Assembly: GCA_963782465.1 (NCBI GenBank)
Contig: CAWAJR010000006.1
Location: forward strand, 496,001 to 560,000
Source: JAODBJ01 sp963782465
GTDB lineage: Bacteria; Actinomycetota; Acidimicrobiia; IMCC26256; PALSA-610
DNA length: 64,000 nt
Direction: 5' to 3'
Within the stretch, counting starts at the first letter, position 1. The number at the start of each line of letters is the position of its first letter. The notes under the pieces were generated by a model that was not told the DNA's origin, made no database searches, and saw only the letters and a program-made list of their open reading frames with translations. The position numbers and the translations under genes were made by a program. Positions 42,603 through 51,097 of the stretch are shown piece after piece.

Positions 42603-43696
42603 CGTGCAGCACCGAGCAGGTCGCGGCGGCGACGCTCGTCTCGCTCCCGGAGATCACGCCTCTTCGGCTGCGGCGCCTCCTCGAACGCTTCGACTCGGCG
42701 ACGGCTGCACTCGACGCGGTGCGGTCCGGGGCGGGCGAGATCGTTCCACCGCCGGCCGACGCCGAAGCGATCGCGCTCGCCGCGCGGTGGCGCGCGGCCG
42801 CAAACCCCGAGGTCGTGGGCGCCACCCTGAAGCGGCGACAGACGAAAGTTTGGATCGAACACGACGCCGCGTTCCCGATCGCACGGCCGGTCGAGCGTCA
42901 ACCCTGCGTGCTGCTCGGTGAAGGCACCCCCGGCGACGCGTTCGAGCGACCCCGCGTGGCAATCGTCGGCACCCGGTCGGCTTCGTTCCACGGCCTCGCC
43001 GACGCCGCGGAACTCGGGGGCTTTCTCGCCCGCAACGGCGTCACCGTGGTGAGCGGGCTCGCCATCGGGATCGACGGCGCGGCGCACGCCGGCGCGCTCG
43101 ACGCCGGTGGCCCGGCGGTGGGAGTGGTGGCAACCGGGCTCGACGTCGAGTACCCGCGCCGGCACACCTCGCTCTACCGCCGCGTACGCGAGCAGGGTGT
43201 CGTCCTCTCGGAGCACTGGTACGGGCAACCCCCCGAGCGGGGACGGTTCCCGGTCCGCAACCGGATCATCGCGGCGCTGGCCGACGTCGTCGTGATTGTC
43301 GAAGCGACGATCAAAGGCGGCGCGCGCCATACCGCCGACGCCGCGCTCGACTACGGCCGCCCGGTGTTGGCGATTCCCGGTTCACGCCGCAATCCGGCCG
43401 CCGCGGGCTGCAACCAACTGATCGCCGAGGGCGCGATGCCCTTGCTCGAACCGAGCGACGTACTGCTCTCACTCGAACTCGCCGCGGGCGGCCGTACGAA
43501 ATGGAAGGCACCGCGCGCGCCGGCGCGCTCGCGCACGGAGCGCGCACTGCTTCGTGCGCTCGGCGGCGATCCCGCCACACTCGACGACATCATCGTGCGC
43601 ACGGGCCTCCCGAGCACCGAGGTGGCACGTTCGGTCCGCCATCTCGAGCGCAACGGCGACCTGCGCCGCGAACGGGGGTTCCTCTGGCCGGTATGA
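42599..43696 (+). CDS. dprA: DNA-processing protein DprA
   Basis: The 365-residue protein has an N-terminal SAM-like domain, a Rossmann-fold core and a C-terminal winged helix (about 310-365). The core shows VAIVGTRSAS, GLAIGIDGAAHAGAL, GLDVEYPRRH, a GRFPVRNRIIA loop and GAR.TADAALDYGRPV. DprA loads RecA on incoming single-stranded DNA and protects it during transformation. ATGA overlap with comM indicates co-translation. Confidence 0.95.
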   Translation: MTCSTEQVAAATLVSLPEITPLRLRRLLERFDSATAALDAVRSGAGEIVPPPADAEAIALAARWRAAANPEVVGATLKRRQTKVWIEHDAAFPIARPVERQPCVLLGEGTPGDAFERPRVAIVGTRSASFHGLADAAELGGFLARNGVTVVSGLAIGIDGAAHAGALDAGGPAVGVVATGLDVEYPRRHTSLYRRVREQGVVLSEHWYGQPPERGRFPVRNRIIAALADVVVIVEATIKGGARHTADAALDYGRPVLAIPGSRRNPAAAGCNQLIAEGAMPLLEPSDVLLSLELAAGGRTKWKAPRAPARSRTERALLRALGGDPATLDDIIVRTGLPSTEVARSVRHLERNGDLRRERGFLWPV

Positions 43697-43751
43697 ACGA
43701 GTCGAGCCCGCCGTGCGCACCGGCGCGGGGTTGCGCCGGTACCGTGTCGTC

Positions 43752-43865
43752 GTGGGCTTCAACCCCTACCGGCAACGAGTGCGGCGCAGCAGCGACATCG
43801 TCATCGTCGTGGCCGCGCTGGTGGTCGTCGCGGTGCTGGTCGCGTGGGCCGCGCTCGGAAACTGA
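43752..43865 (+). CDS. Small single-pass membrane protein (37 residues)
   Basis: GTG 43752 opens a frame encoding a basic head (GFNPYRQRVRR) and one strong hydrophobic helix (DIVIVVAALVVVAVLVAWAAL). It lies 55 bases after dprA and overlaps the next small gene by 22 bases. The codon pattern and position support a real gene, but I do not recognise a family. It could anchor a small complex or be a leader-like membrane peptide. Confidence 0.5.
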   Translation: MGFNPYRQRVRRSSDIVIVVAALVVVAVLVAWAALGN

Positions 43866-44098
43866 CCGGCGGCTTCGGCGACGCGCGTTTTTCGGACGCG
43901 GTCGAAGTCCGTCACATCCAGCCGTACGAAGCGGTGAAGGAATACCGCTGTCCCGGCTGCGATCACGAGATCCGCGCCGGCGAAGGGCACGAGGTCGTCG
44001 TCCCGCTCGACGCGACCGACCTGCGCCGCCACTGGCACACCCCGTGCTGGCGGAGCGAACTGCGCCGCACCCGTGGCCGCCCGCCGCGACCCGGTTGA
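43844..44098 (+). CDS. Small zinc-ribbon-like protein, actinobacterial conserved family
   Basis: The 84-residue protein has YRCPGCDHEI, then GEGHEVVVPLD and DLRRHWHTPCW. Cys-x-x-Cys plus His/Cys pairs suggest a small zinc-binding fold. The pattern is familiar from small actinobacterial proteins, sometimes mislabelled ATP/GTP-binding, encoded near the yraN/dprA region. The function is unknown. The start is GTG 43844. It is convergent with yraN, nine bases away. Confidence 0.7.
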   Translation: MGRARKLTGGFGDARFSDAVEVRHIQPYEAVKEYRCPGCDHEIRAGEGHEVVVPLDATDLRRHWHTPCWRSELRRTRGRPPRPG

Positions 44099-44107
44099 CG
44101 GCCGCGC

Positions 44108-44479
44108 TCAGAACGCGTGCTCGAGCACGCTCACTTGCCAGCCACCGCTCCCGTCGGGCACGACCGACGCAACATCGAAGCGAAGATCGACACCACGCCT
44201 CGTGTGCGTCGCCAGCCACTGGGCGGCGAGCGCGCGGAGTCGCTGCTGCTTGCGGACGGTGACCGCCTCGACCGGGAGGCCGAAGCGGTCGCTGCGGCGC
44301 GTCTTCACTTCGCAGAACACGAGCGTGGAGCCGCGGGCCGCGATCACATCGAGTTCGCCTTCCCGCACCCGCCAGTTGCGCTCGACGATCTCGTACCCGG
44401 CGTCGTGGTACCAGCGGGCGACAGCATCTTCGCCGGCGGCACCGACCGTGCGGCGCGGGTCGGCGCCGGGCACCGTCAC
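44108..44479 (-). CDS. yraN: YraN family (UPF0102) nuclease-fold protein
   Basis: The protein of 123 residues has the UPF0102 pattern VGAAGEDAVARWYHDAGYEIVERNWRVREGELDVIAARG..LVFCEVKTRR. This is the PD-(D/E)xK-like core with E-x-D and E-x-K elements. It may be a Holliday-junction-type nuclease, but its biological role is not established. GTG 44479 overlaps the preceding TGA as GTGA, so it is coupled to the DUF2469 gene. Confidence 0.9.
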   Translation of the reverse strand: MTVPGADPRRTVGAAGEDAVARWYHDAGYEIVERNWRVREGELDVIAARGSTLVFCEVKTRRSDRFGLPVEAVTVRKQQRLRALAAQWLATHTRRGVDLRFDVASVVPDGSGGWQVSVLEHAF

Positions 44480-44769
44480 GTGTCCTTGGCGGGAAGCTCC
44501 TCGACGTTGACGTCTTTGAAGGTCACGACCTTCACATCGGCGACGAAACGCGTGTTGCGGTACATGTCCCATACCCACGCGTCGTGCAACTGCAGTTCGA
44601 AGAACACGCGGCCGTTCTCGTTCTTGACGTCGAGCTTCACCTCGTTGGCGAGGTAGAAACGCCGTTCGGTCTCCACGACGTACGCGAACATCGGCAGGAC
44701 GTCGCGGTACTCGCGGTAGAGCTGCAGTTCGATCTCGGTCTCGTAGCGCTCGAGATCCTCAGCGCTCAT
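44476..44769 (-). CDS. DUF2469 family protein
   Basis: The 97-residue protein matches the actinobacterial DUF2469 family by its conserved opening (MSAEDLERYETEIELQLYREYRDVLPMF), YVVETERRFYLAN, FELQLHDAWVWDMYR and VVTFKDVNVEEL. The role is unknown. It is nearly always in the rplS-rnhB-yraN neighbourhood. Here it directly follows rplS, without lepB or rnhB between them. ATG 44769 has GAAGG upstream. Confidence 0.9.
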   Translation of the reverse strand: MSAEDLERYETEIELQLYREYRDVLPMFAYVVETERRFYLANEVKLDVKNENGRVFFELQLHDAWVWDMYRNTRFVADVKVVTFKDVNVEELPAKDT

Positions 44770-44885
44770 CGGGATGCCTTCGCCGGTGGCCTGGACACCC
44801 CTGAAGTCTACGGGCTCCCCGAGGGGCCCGAACCACGGACGAACCGCCCGGCCGGGGCCACCCGCGGCCCGGGGAGCCGGCCGGC

Positions 44886-45230
44886 TCAGGTGCGCTTTTC
44901 CTTCACCTTCGCGGCTTTTCCGATCCGGTCGCGCAGGTAGTAGAGCTTCGCCCGGCGGACATCGCCCCTGGTCACGACCTCGATCCGGGCGATGATCGGC
45001 GAGTGCACCGGGAACGTGCGCTCCACGCCGACCCCGAAACTGACCTTGCGGACGGTGAAGGTCTCCCGGGCGCCGCTGCCCTGCCGGCGGATCACGACCC
45101 CCTGGAACAGCTGGACCCGCTCGCGGGTGCCTTCGACCACCCGGACGTGCACCTTCAGCGTGTCGCCGGGGGCGAAATCGGGAACGTCGTCTCGGAGCGC
45201 GACGCGGTCGACGAGATCGGTGCGGTTCAT
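44886..45230 (-). CDS. rplS: 50S ribosomal protein L19
   Basis: The 114-residue protein has the L19 signature: DFAPGDTLKVHVRVVEG, RVQLFQGVVIRRQG and VERTFPVHSPIIARIEVVTRGDVRRAKLYYLRDRIGKAAK. It sits at the 30S/50S interface. It follows trmD by 60 bases, as in most bacteria (rpsP-rimM-trmD-rplS). The next 116 bases to DUF2469 carry no gene. Confidence 0.99.
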   Translation of the reverse strand: MNRTDLVDRVALRDDVPDFAPGDTLKVHVRVVEGTRERVQLFQGVVIRRQGSGARETFTVRKVSFGVGVERTFPVHSPIIARIEVVTRGDVRRAKLYYLRDRIGKAAKVKEKRT

Positions 45231-45290
45231 GGCGCGACGCTCCGGAAGGCCGGGAATAGGGGCGGCCGGAGATGCTAGCCCGGCCGTAGC

Positions 45291-46019
45291 TCAGAGACCG
45301 AACTCCTCGAGCAGCGCCCGCTCGGCGTCGGTGAGCGGTCGGCTCGCCAGCAGGTCGGGGCGCCGGTCGATCGTCCGGCGCAGCGCGGTGGCCCGCCGCC
45401 ACCGCTCGATGCGGGCGTGATCGCCGCCGCGCAACACGTCGGGGACCTCCCACTCACGGAACACGGCCGGGCGGGTGTACTGCGGGTATTCGAGCAGGCC
45501 GCCGGAGAACGACTCGTCGTCGGGTGACGCAACGTTCCCGAGCGCACCGGGGAGGAGGCGGGCCACCGCCTCGATCACCACGAGCGCGGCCGCTTCGCCA
45601 CCGGCGAGCACGTAGTCGCCGATTGAGAGCTCGCCGTCGCAGAGATGGTCGGCCACCCGCTGGTCGACGCCTTCGTAGCGGCCGCAGAGCAACGAGAACC
45701 CGGCACCGGCGGCCAGCCGTTGCGCGACGGCCTGGTCGAACCGTTCGCCGCCCGGCGAGAGCAGGTAGAGCGGTCGGGGCGGGTCGACCGCCTCGACCAC
45801 GTCGAAGAGCGGGCCGGCCATCATCACCATGCCGGCGCCGCCACCGAAGGGCGCGTCGTCGACACTGCGATGCCGGTCGGAGGTGTGCCCGCGCGGGTCG
45901 TGCAGGCGGACATCGAGCAGGCCCGAACCCCGAGCCCGGCCGACGATCGAAACGTCGAGCGGGGCGGCGAGGTACTCCGGGAAGATCGTGAACACGTCGA
46001 TGCGCAGGGCGTCGCTCAT
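45291..46019 (-). CDS. trmD: tRNA (guanine37-N1)-methyltransferase
   Basis: The 242-residue SPOUT methyltransferase has IDVFTIFPEYL, DDAPFGGGAGMVM, LLSPGGERFDQ, LLCGRYEGVDQR and the knotted SAM site SIGDYVLAGGEAAALVVIEAVARLLPG. DDESF and LLEYPQYTRP follow. It methylates G37 of tRNAs reading CNN codons, preventing frameshifting. ATG 46019 lies 18 bases from the end of rimM. Confidence 0.98.
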   Translation of the reverse strand: MSDALRIDVFTIFPEYLAAPLDVSIVGRARGSGLLDVRLHDPRGHTSDRHRSVDDAPFGGGAGMVMMAGPLFDVVEAVDPPRPLYLLSPGGERFDQAVAQRLAAGAGFSLLCGRYEGVDQRVADHLCDGELSIGDYVLAGGEAAALVVIEAVARLLPGALGNVASPDDESFSGGLLEYPQYTRPAVFREWEVPDVLRGGDHARIERWRRATALRRTIDRRPDLLASRPLTDAERALLEEFGL

Positions 46020-46036
46020 GGCGCGTTCGAACAGGC

Positions 46037-46558
46037 TCAGTCGAACAGGTCGAGCAAGCCCTCGGGCAGCTCGACGACGATGCGACCGGGTGCCTGGTCG
46101 ACGACGAACACCACCGGGATGAGCGCACCCGACTCGAGCACCAGAAGGTCGTGGGCGGGGTTCGCCTCGATCGCGACGACGGGGCCGAGCTCGCTGCCGT
46201 CGCGATCGAGCACCGTCGCGCCGATCGCCTCGTGCGCCCACACCCCGGCCCCATCCGGATCACCGTCGCGGCCACCCTCGATCGGTGGCGCGGTGAGCAA
46301 CGCGCCCCGCAGCCGTTCCGCGGCGTCGCGGTCGTCGACGCCGTCGAAACGCACGACGAAACGATGTTGCTGCGGCCGCGACGACACGATCCGCGTGGGC
46401 GTGCCGTTCACGTCGAGCACCGAACCGGCGGCGAACCGCTCGGCGCGGTTGGTGATCGGCGTCACCACGACCTCGCCGCGCAGGCCGTGCGCTCGTCCGA
46501 CCCGCCCGATCTCCAACCGATCACCCGGCGTGAACAACCGGGGCGGCCCGTCGGGCAT
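46037..46558 (-). CDS. rimM: Ribosome maturation factor RimM
   Basis: The 173-residue protein has the N-terminal RimM domain (LEIGRVGRAHGLRGEVVVTPITNRAERF) and a PRC-barrel C-terminal domain (VWAHEAIGATVLDRDGSELGPVVAIEANPAHDLLVL). It binds S19 and helps process 16S rRNA in the 30S head. It lies between khpA and trmD in the rpsP-khpA-rimM-trmD-rplS run. Confidence 0.96.
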   Translation of the reverse strand: MPDGPPRLFTPGDRLEIGRVGRAHGLRGEVVVTPITNRAERFAAGSVLDVNGTPTRIVSSRPQQHRFVVRFDGVDDRDAAERLRGALLTAPPIEGGRDGDPDGAGVWAHEAIGATVLDRDGSELGPVVAIEANPAHDLLVLESGALIPVVFVVDQAPGRIVVELPEGLLDLFD

Positions 46559-46569
46559 GCGGGCGACGT

Positions 46570-46890
46570 TCAGTCGGCGACGTCCACCGTCGCCCGAGTG
46601 CCCTCGGACGCGGCTGCGGCGCGGGTGAGCTGGCGAACCGCCTGGATCACGCGGCCGCGCTTGCCGATGAGCCGGCCCATATCGCCCGGGCTCGCGTGCA
46701 CGAGCAGGGTGACCTGACCGCGTTCTTCTCGCATGTCGACGTCGACGCCATCGGGGTCTTCGACCAGGGCGCGGGTGATGTGCTCCACCACCGCGCGGGC
46801 GCGGCCGCCGACGATGCGGTTGCCCTCACCACCGACTTCGTCCTCGAAGTCGTCGTCGTCGTCGAACCCGTCGTCGACTTCGTCGCTCAT
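46570..46890 (-). CDS. khpA: KH-domain RNA-binding protein KhpA
   Basis: The protein of 106 residues has an acidic N terminus (DDGFDDDDDFEDEV). A single KH domain follows, with the GxxG loop in MGRLIGKRGRVIQAV. It forms KH-protein heterodimers that bind RNAs in Gram-positive bacteria and is nearly always encoded between rpsP and rimM. ATG 46890 overlaps the rpsP TGA as ATGA. The Asp-rich extension of about 25 residues is longer than in most homologues. Confidence 0.93.
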   Translation of the reverse strand: MSDEVDDGFDDDDDFEDEVGGEGNRIVGGRARAVVEHITRALVEDPDGVDVDMREERGQVTLLVHASPGDMGRLIGKRGRVIQAVRQLTRAAAASEGTRATVDVAD

Positions 46891-47291
46891 GCTTCGGCAT
46901 CCTCGGTGGTCGGCTCGCTGCTCGGCGACGCATCGGCGGCGGGCGCTTCGGCCGCCGCCGCGGGCGCCGCGGCCTTCACCGTCTTCGCCTTGGGCGCGCG
47001 CGGCGCCGGCTTGGCGGCCGCGTCGCGGCCGGTCGCGCTCTTGTAGGCGTCCCACACCCCGGCGATGGCGAGCACCTTGGCCGCCTGCTCGGTGGGTTGT
47101 GCCCCCTTCTGCAACCAGGCGACCGCCTTGTCGGAATCGACGAGGACCTCCGACGGCTCGCTGCGGGGGGCGTAGCGACCGATGATCTCGATGAACCGCC
47201 CGTCGCGCGGGCTGCGGCCGTCGGCGACGACGACGCGATAGGTCGGCTGCTTCTTCTTGCCGACGCGCATGAGACGGATCTTGACTGCCAC
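46887..47291 (-). CDS. rpsP: 30S ribosomal protein S16 with Ala-rich tail
   Basis: The S16 core occupies about residues 1-85 (VKIRLMRVGKKKQPTYRVVVADGRSPRDGRFIEIIGRY). It is followed by an Ala/Pro/Lys tail of about 50 residues ending in an acidic stretch, as in many actinobacteria. The stop overlaps khpA. It begins the small-ribosomal/processing run downstream of ffh. Confidence 0.98.
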   Translation of the reverse strand: MAVKIRLMRVGKKKQPTYRVVVADGRSPRDGRFIEIIGRYAPRSEPSEVLVDSDKAVAWLQKGAQPTEQAAKVLAIAGVWDAYKSATGRDAAAKPAPRAPKAKTVKAAAPAAAAEAPAADASPSSEPTTEDAEA

Positions 47292-47345
47292 ACAGACTCT
47301 TTCGGGTAGTGAACGGCGCGCTCGGGCGACGCCAAACGTGGAAGT

Positions 47346-48739
47346 TTAGGGCAAGCGACCGGCGCCGGGTAGCTCCGGGAGGTCGGCGAGGCCCTCCATC
47401 TGCTGGAGTGCCCTGAGGTCGGAAAGGCGGGGGCGCTTTCCCTTCTTGCCCTTCTTCCCCCCTCCCCCGAAGCCGCGCATCATCTGCTGGACCTGCTTGA
47501 ACTGCTTGAGCAACTGGTTCACGTCGGAGGTCGACGTGCCGCTCCCCACGCGATACGGGTGCGGCGCGAGCCGTTCACGACGTTCGGGTTCCGGCGTTCC
47601 TCGAGCGTCATCGAGTGGATGATCGCCTCGATCTTCACGATTTCGCGGTCGTCGATCTGGGCTTTACGTACCTCTTTCGGCAACCCGGGCATCATGCCGA
47701 TGAGGCTTTGCAGCGAACCCATCTTCTTCACCTGTTGCATCTGCTCCAGGAAGTCTTCGAGGGTGAACTCGCCCTCGAGGACGATGCGTTCGGCTTTCGC
47801 CTTCTGTTCCTCGTCGAACGCGGCTTCGGCCTTCTCGATGAGGGTGAGCACGTCACCCATGCCGAGGATCCGGCTCGCCATGCGGTCGGGGTAGAAGGGT
47901 TCGAAGTCGTCGATGTTCTCGCCCGTACCGGCGAAGAGGATCGGTTTGCCGACGACCTCTTTCACCGAGAGCGCGGCGCCACCGCGTGCGTCACCGTCGA
48001 TCTTGGTGAGCACGACACCGTCGAGGCCGACCGCCTGGTTGAACGCCTCGGCGACGTTGACCGCTTCCTGGCCGGTCATCGCGTCGACGACGAGCAGCGT
48101 GTTGTGCGGTTGCACGGCGCGCTCGATGTCGCGCAGCTCGTCCATGAGTTCGGTGTCGATCTGCAACCGGCCGGCGGTGTCGACGATCACGACGTTGCGA
48201 CCCAGACGGGCGGCTTCCTCGAGCGCGCCCTTCGCGACCGCGACCGGGTCGCTCGCTTCCGAGTAGAAGGGCACCTCGACGCGCGCCGAGAGCACCCGCA
48301 ACTGTTCGACCGCGGCCGGACGTTGGAGGTCGGCACCGACGAGCAACGGCTGCAATCCCTGCGACTTCAAGAGTCGCGCGAGTTTCGCGGCCGCGGTCGT
48401 CTTGCCCGAACCTTGTAGCCCGGCGAGCATGACGACGGTCGGCGGTTTGGAGCTCATCGTGATCTTGCCGGCGTCGCCGCCGAGCGTCGCGACGAGCTCT
48501 TCGTGCACGATCTTGATGACCTGCTGCGCGGGCGACAGGCTCTTCGACAACTCCGCGCCGACCGTGCGTTCCTTCACCCGGTTGATGAAGTTCTTCGCGA
48601 CGCGCACGTTGACGTCGGCTTCGAGCAATGCGCGACGGATCTCGCGGGCGACCTCGTCGATGTCGGCTTCGCTCAGCCGGCCGCGGCCGCGCAGCCGGGT
48701 GAAGATCCCTTCGAAACGATCAGCGAGTGCGTCGAACAC
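47346..48739 (-). CDS. ffh: Signal recognition particle protein Ffh, frame broken near the end
   Basis: The NG domain is intact: Walker A GLQGSGKTTAAAKL, DLQRPAAVEQL, VIVDTAGRLQID and TKIDGDARGG. The M domain reads to NPNVVNGSRRTRIA, where the frame ends in a spurious tail. The correct continuation (GSGTSTSDVNQLLKQFKQVQQMM, then a Gly/Lys-rich end) lies in another frame starting at about 47549. One base is missing, most simply in the G-run at 47544-47547 (cccc on the + strand), a homopolymer site. Ffh is essential in most bacteria, so a sequence error is favoured. Confidence 0.92.
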
Positions 48740-48784
48740 GAGGAGCCAGGGTACCGGCGGCGTACCTGCGCCCGGAGACGGGGC

Positions 48785-49971
48785 TCAATTGCCGAAGAGC
48801 GCGTCGGCGAACTCGATCGGGTCGAAGGCGACGAGATCGCCCACGCCCTCGCCGACGCCGACCGCCTTCACCGGGAGACCGAGTTCGTGCTGGATGGCGA
48901 GCACGATGCCGCCCTTGGCCGTGCCGTCGAGCTTGGTCAGCACGATCCCGGTCACGTCGACCGCGTCGGCGAACTCGCGCGCCTGGACCAGGCCGTTCTG
49001 GCCGGTGGAGGCGTCGATCACGAGCAGTACTTCTTTGAGCGCCCCTTCGGTGCGGTCGACGATGCGCCGCAACTTCTTCAGCTCCTCCATCAGATTGACC
49101 TTGGTGTGGAGGCGACCGGCGGTGTCGACGAGCACGAGATCGGCCCCCCGGCTCGATGCCGCGCTCATCGCGTCGAACACGACCGAACCGGGGTCGGCGC
49201 CCTCCTGGCCGCGCACGATCTCGCCGCCGGTACGTTCCGCCCAGAGTGTGAGCTGCTCGGCCGCCGCGGCGCGGAACGTGTCGGCCGCCGCGAGGACGAC
49301 CCGCCGGCCTCGCGCGGTTTCCTGCGCGGCGAGCTTGCCGATCGTCGTGGTCTTGCCCACACCGTTCACGCCGACGAACATCCAGACGTTCGCCTCACCG
49401 GCCGTCACGTGCAGCGACCGGTCGTCGGCCGTGTCGAGCACCGCAACCACTTCGGCCCGTAACTGGTCGACGACGTCGCCCCCGCCGCTACCGTTCACGT
49501 GCTCGCGAACGGCGTCGAGCAGCCGTTGTGTCGTGGCGAGCCCGACGTCGGCGAGCAAGAGCGCCTCCTCGAGTTCGTCCCAGGTATCGGCGTCGACCTT
49601 CTCGCCGCGAACCGTGCGCAGGTAACCGGCAAGCGCGCTGCGGGTCCGGCCGAGGCGCTCGCGCAGGCGCGGCTTCTCGACGACCAGTTCTTCCGGAGGT
49701 GCGACAACTTCCGGCGCTTCGGGCGGCGCCTCCGGCGCCTCGACCTCGAGCGCCGCTTCGAGTTCCGCGACTTCGGCGGTCGCCCGCTGCGCCTCTTCGG
49801 GGGCCCGCTCGACCGGGGGCGCTTCGGGCGGTACCGGCGGCGCTGCGGTTCGGGCCGGCCCTCGCCCGGCAACTCGCGACGGCGGGTACCGGGCAGAAGC
49901 CCGGCCCGGGCCAGCGCGAAGCCGCCCACGGCGACGACGAGCACGGCGATGACGATGATGACGACGATCAC
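48785..49971 (-). CDS. ftsY: SRP receptor FtsY with N-terminal membrane anchor, frame broken in the linker
   Basis: The N terminus (GTG 49971) is one hydrophobic helix (IVVIIVIAVLVVAVGGFALARAG), typical of actinobacterial FtsY. A Pro/Glu-rich acidic linker follows, in which the frame changes near 49843-49865 (one base missing). The NG domain is then read to 48785: FVGVNGVGKTTTIGKLA, DTFRAAAAEQL, VDTAGRLHTK and TKLDGTAKGG. FtsY docks Ffh-ribosome complexes at the membrane. Its GTG overlaps the TGA of mscS as GTGA. The frame break lies in low-complexity sequence and is probably an error. Confidence 0.92.
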
Positions 49972-51053
49972 GGTGGTCGAGGGTACCCAGGGCCGCCGGC
50001 ACGGCCCGAGGCCCGCAGTTCGCTACGAGGACGCCGGGTGATCGGCCCGGGGGTGGTGTTCGTCGTGGGCGTCGTGGGCATCGTCGCGGCGATGCCCGCC
50101 CCGCGAAGTGCGACGCGCACCCGGGCGCGCAACTCGCGCCCGACGCGCCACTGTTCGAGCGGCACCGTCTTCGCGACGAGGCGGATGACCACGCTGTCGA
50201 GGTTGAGGGTCTCGACGCCCCAGACCTCGGGTTCGGCAAGGATCACGTCGCGCCAACCATCTTCCTGCGCGAGTTTGTGCGCGGTGTCGCGGATCACCTG
50301 CTGTGCCGCGTCGATATCGGTCTCGTACGAAACGGGGATGTCGAGCACTGCGCGCGACCACTGCTGCGACTTGTTGCCGACCCGAGGAATGCCACCGTTC
50401 GGCACGTACCACACCACACCTTCGACGTCGCGCAGTCGCGTCGTACGCAGGGTGACCGCTTCGACCGTGCCGCTGGCGAGACCGGCGTCGACGACGTCGC
50501 CGACACCGATCTGGTCCTCGAAGATCATGAACGTGCCGGCGATCAGGTCGCGCAGCAGGTTCTGCGCGCCGAACCCCAGCGCGACGCCGATGAGGCCCGC
50601 GCTCGTCAGCAGGGTCGACGCTCGGATGCCGATCGCCGCGAGCATCGCGACGCCGGCCACCACCCAGATGATGATCGTCGCGAAGCTGCGCAGCCCGCCG
50701 CCGATCGTTTCGGCTCGCTGCCTTCGACGCAGATCGGGTGTCGGGTTCGTCTTCTCGATCAGGCCGACGACCCGCCGGTTGCGCAGCCATCCGAACCGGC
50801 CGCCGTGCTCCCACTGCGCGACCGCCCGCCGGACCAGACGGCGCACCAGCCGGTTCACCAGCCAGGCCACGAGCGCGATCAGCAGGACCGACACCCACGG
50901 CGAGAGGTGAACACCGACGTGGCCCGCCGTCACGCTATGGGTTGTGTCTGCCAGCCAGCGGCACAGCCACGGTTGCCGGTCGGCACCGCACGCGCGGGTG
51001 ACGGTGTCGGGTTGGGCCGTGGTCGGAGTGGCTTGCGCGACGAGCAACGACAT
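49968..51053 (-). CDS. Small-conductance mechanosensitive channel, MscS family
   Basis: The 361-residue protein has three hydrophobic helices (WVSVLLIALVAWLVNRLV, ATIIIWVVAGVAMLAAIG and the pore-lining TLLTSAGLIGVALGFGAQNLLRDLIAGTFMIFEDQ). The Gly/Ala-spaced TM3 and following loop are diagnostic. A beta/vestibule domain follows. It releases osmolytes on hypo-osmotic shock. The C-terminal 25 residues are Thr/Pro-rich, and the stop overlaps ftsY. ATG 51053 follows GGAAGGA. Confidence 0.92.
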   Translation of the reverse strand: MSLLVAQATPTTAQPDTVTRACGADRQPWLCRWLADTTHSVTAGHVGVHLSPWVSVLLIALVAWLVNRLVRRLVRRAVAQWEHGGRFGWLRNRRVVGLIEKTNPTPDLRRRQRAETIGGGLRSFATIIIWVVAGVAMLAAIGIRASTLLTSAGLIGVALGFGAQNLLRDLIAGTFMIFEDQIGVGDVVDAGLASGTVEAVTLRTTRLRDVEGVVWYVPNGGIPRVGNKSQQWSRAVLDIPVSYETDIDAAQQVIRDTAHKLAQEDGWRDVILAEPEVWGVETLNLDSVVIRLVAKTVPLEQWRVGRELRARVRVALRGAGIAATMPTTPTTNTTPGPITRRPRSELRASGRAGGPGYPRPP

Positions 51054-51097
51054 CGCGCGTCCTTCCTACCGAGCGGTGCCGATCGCGCGAGGCACCG

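Noticed and set aside
46888..47700. Programmed frameshift at the end of ffh
   Set aside because: No slippery heptamer with a downstream structure was apparent, the Ffh family has no known recoding here, and the break fits loss of one base in a short homopolymer.
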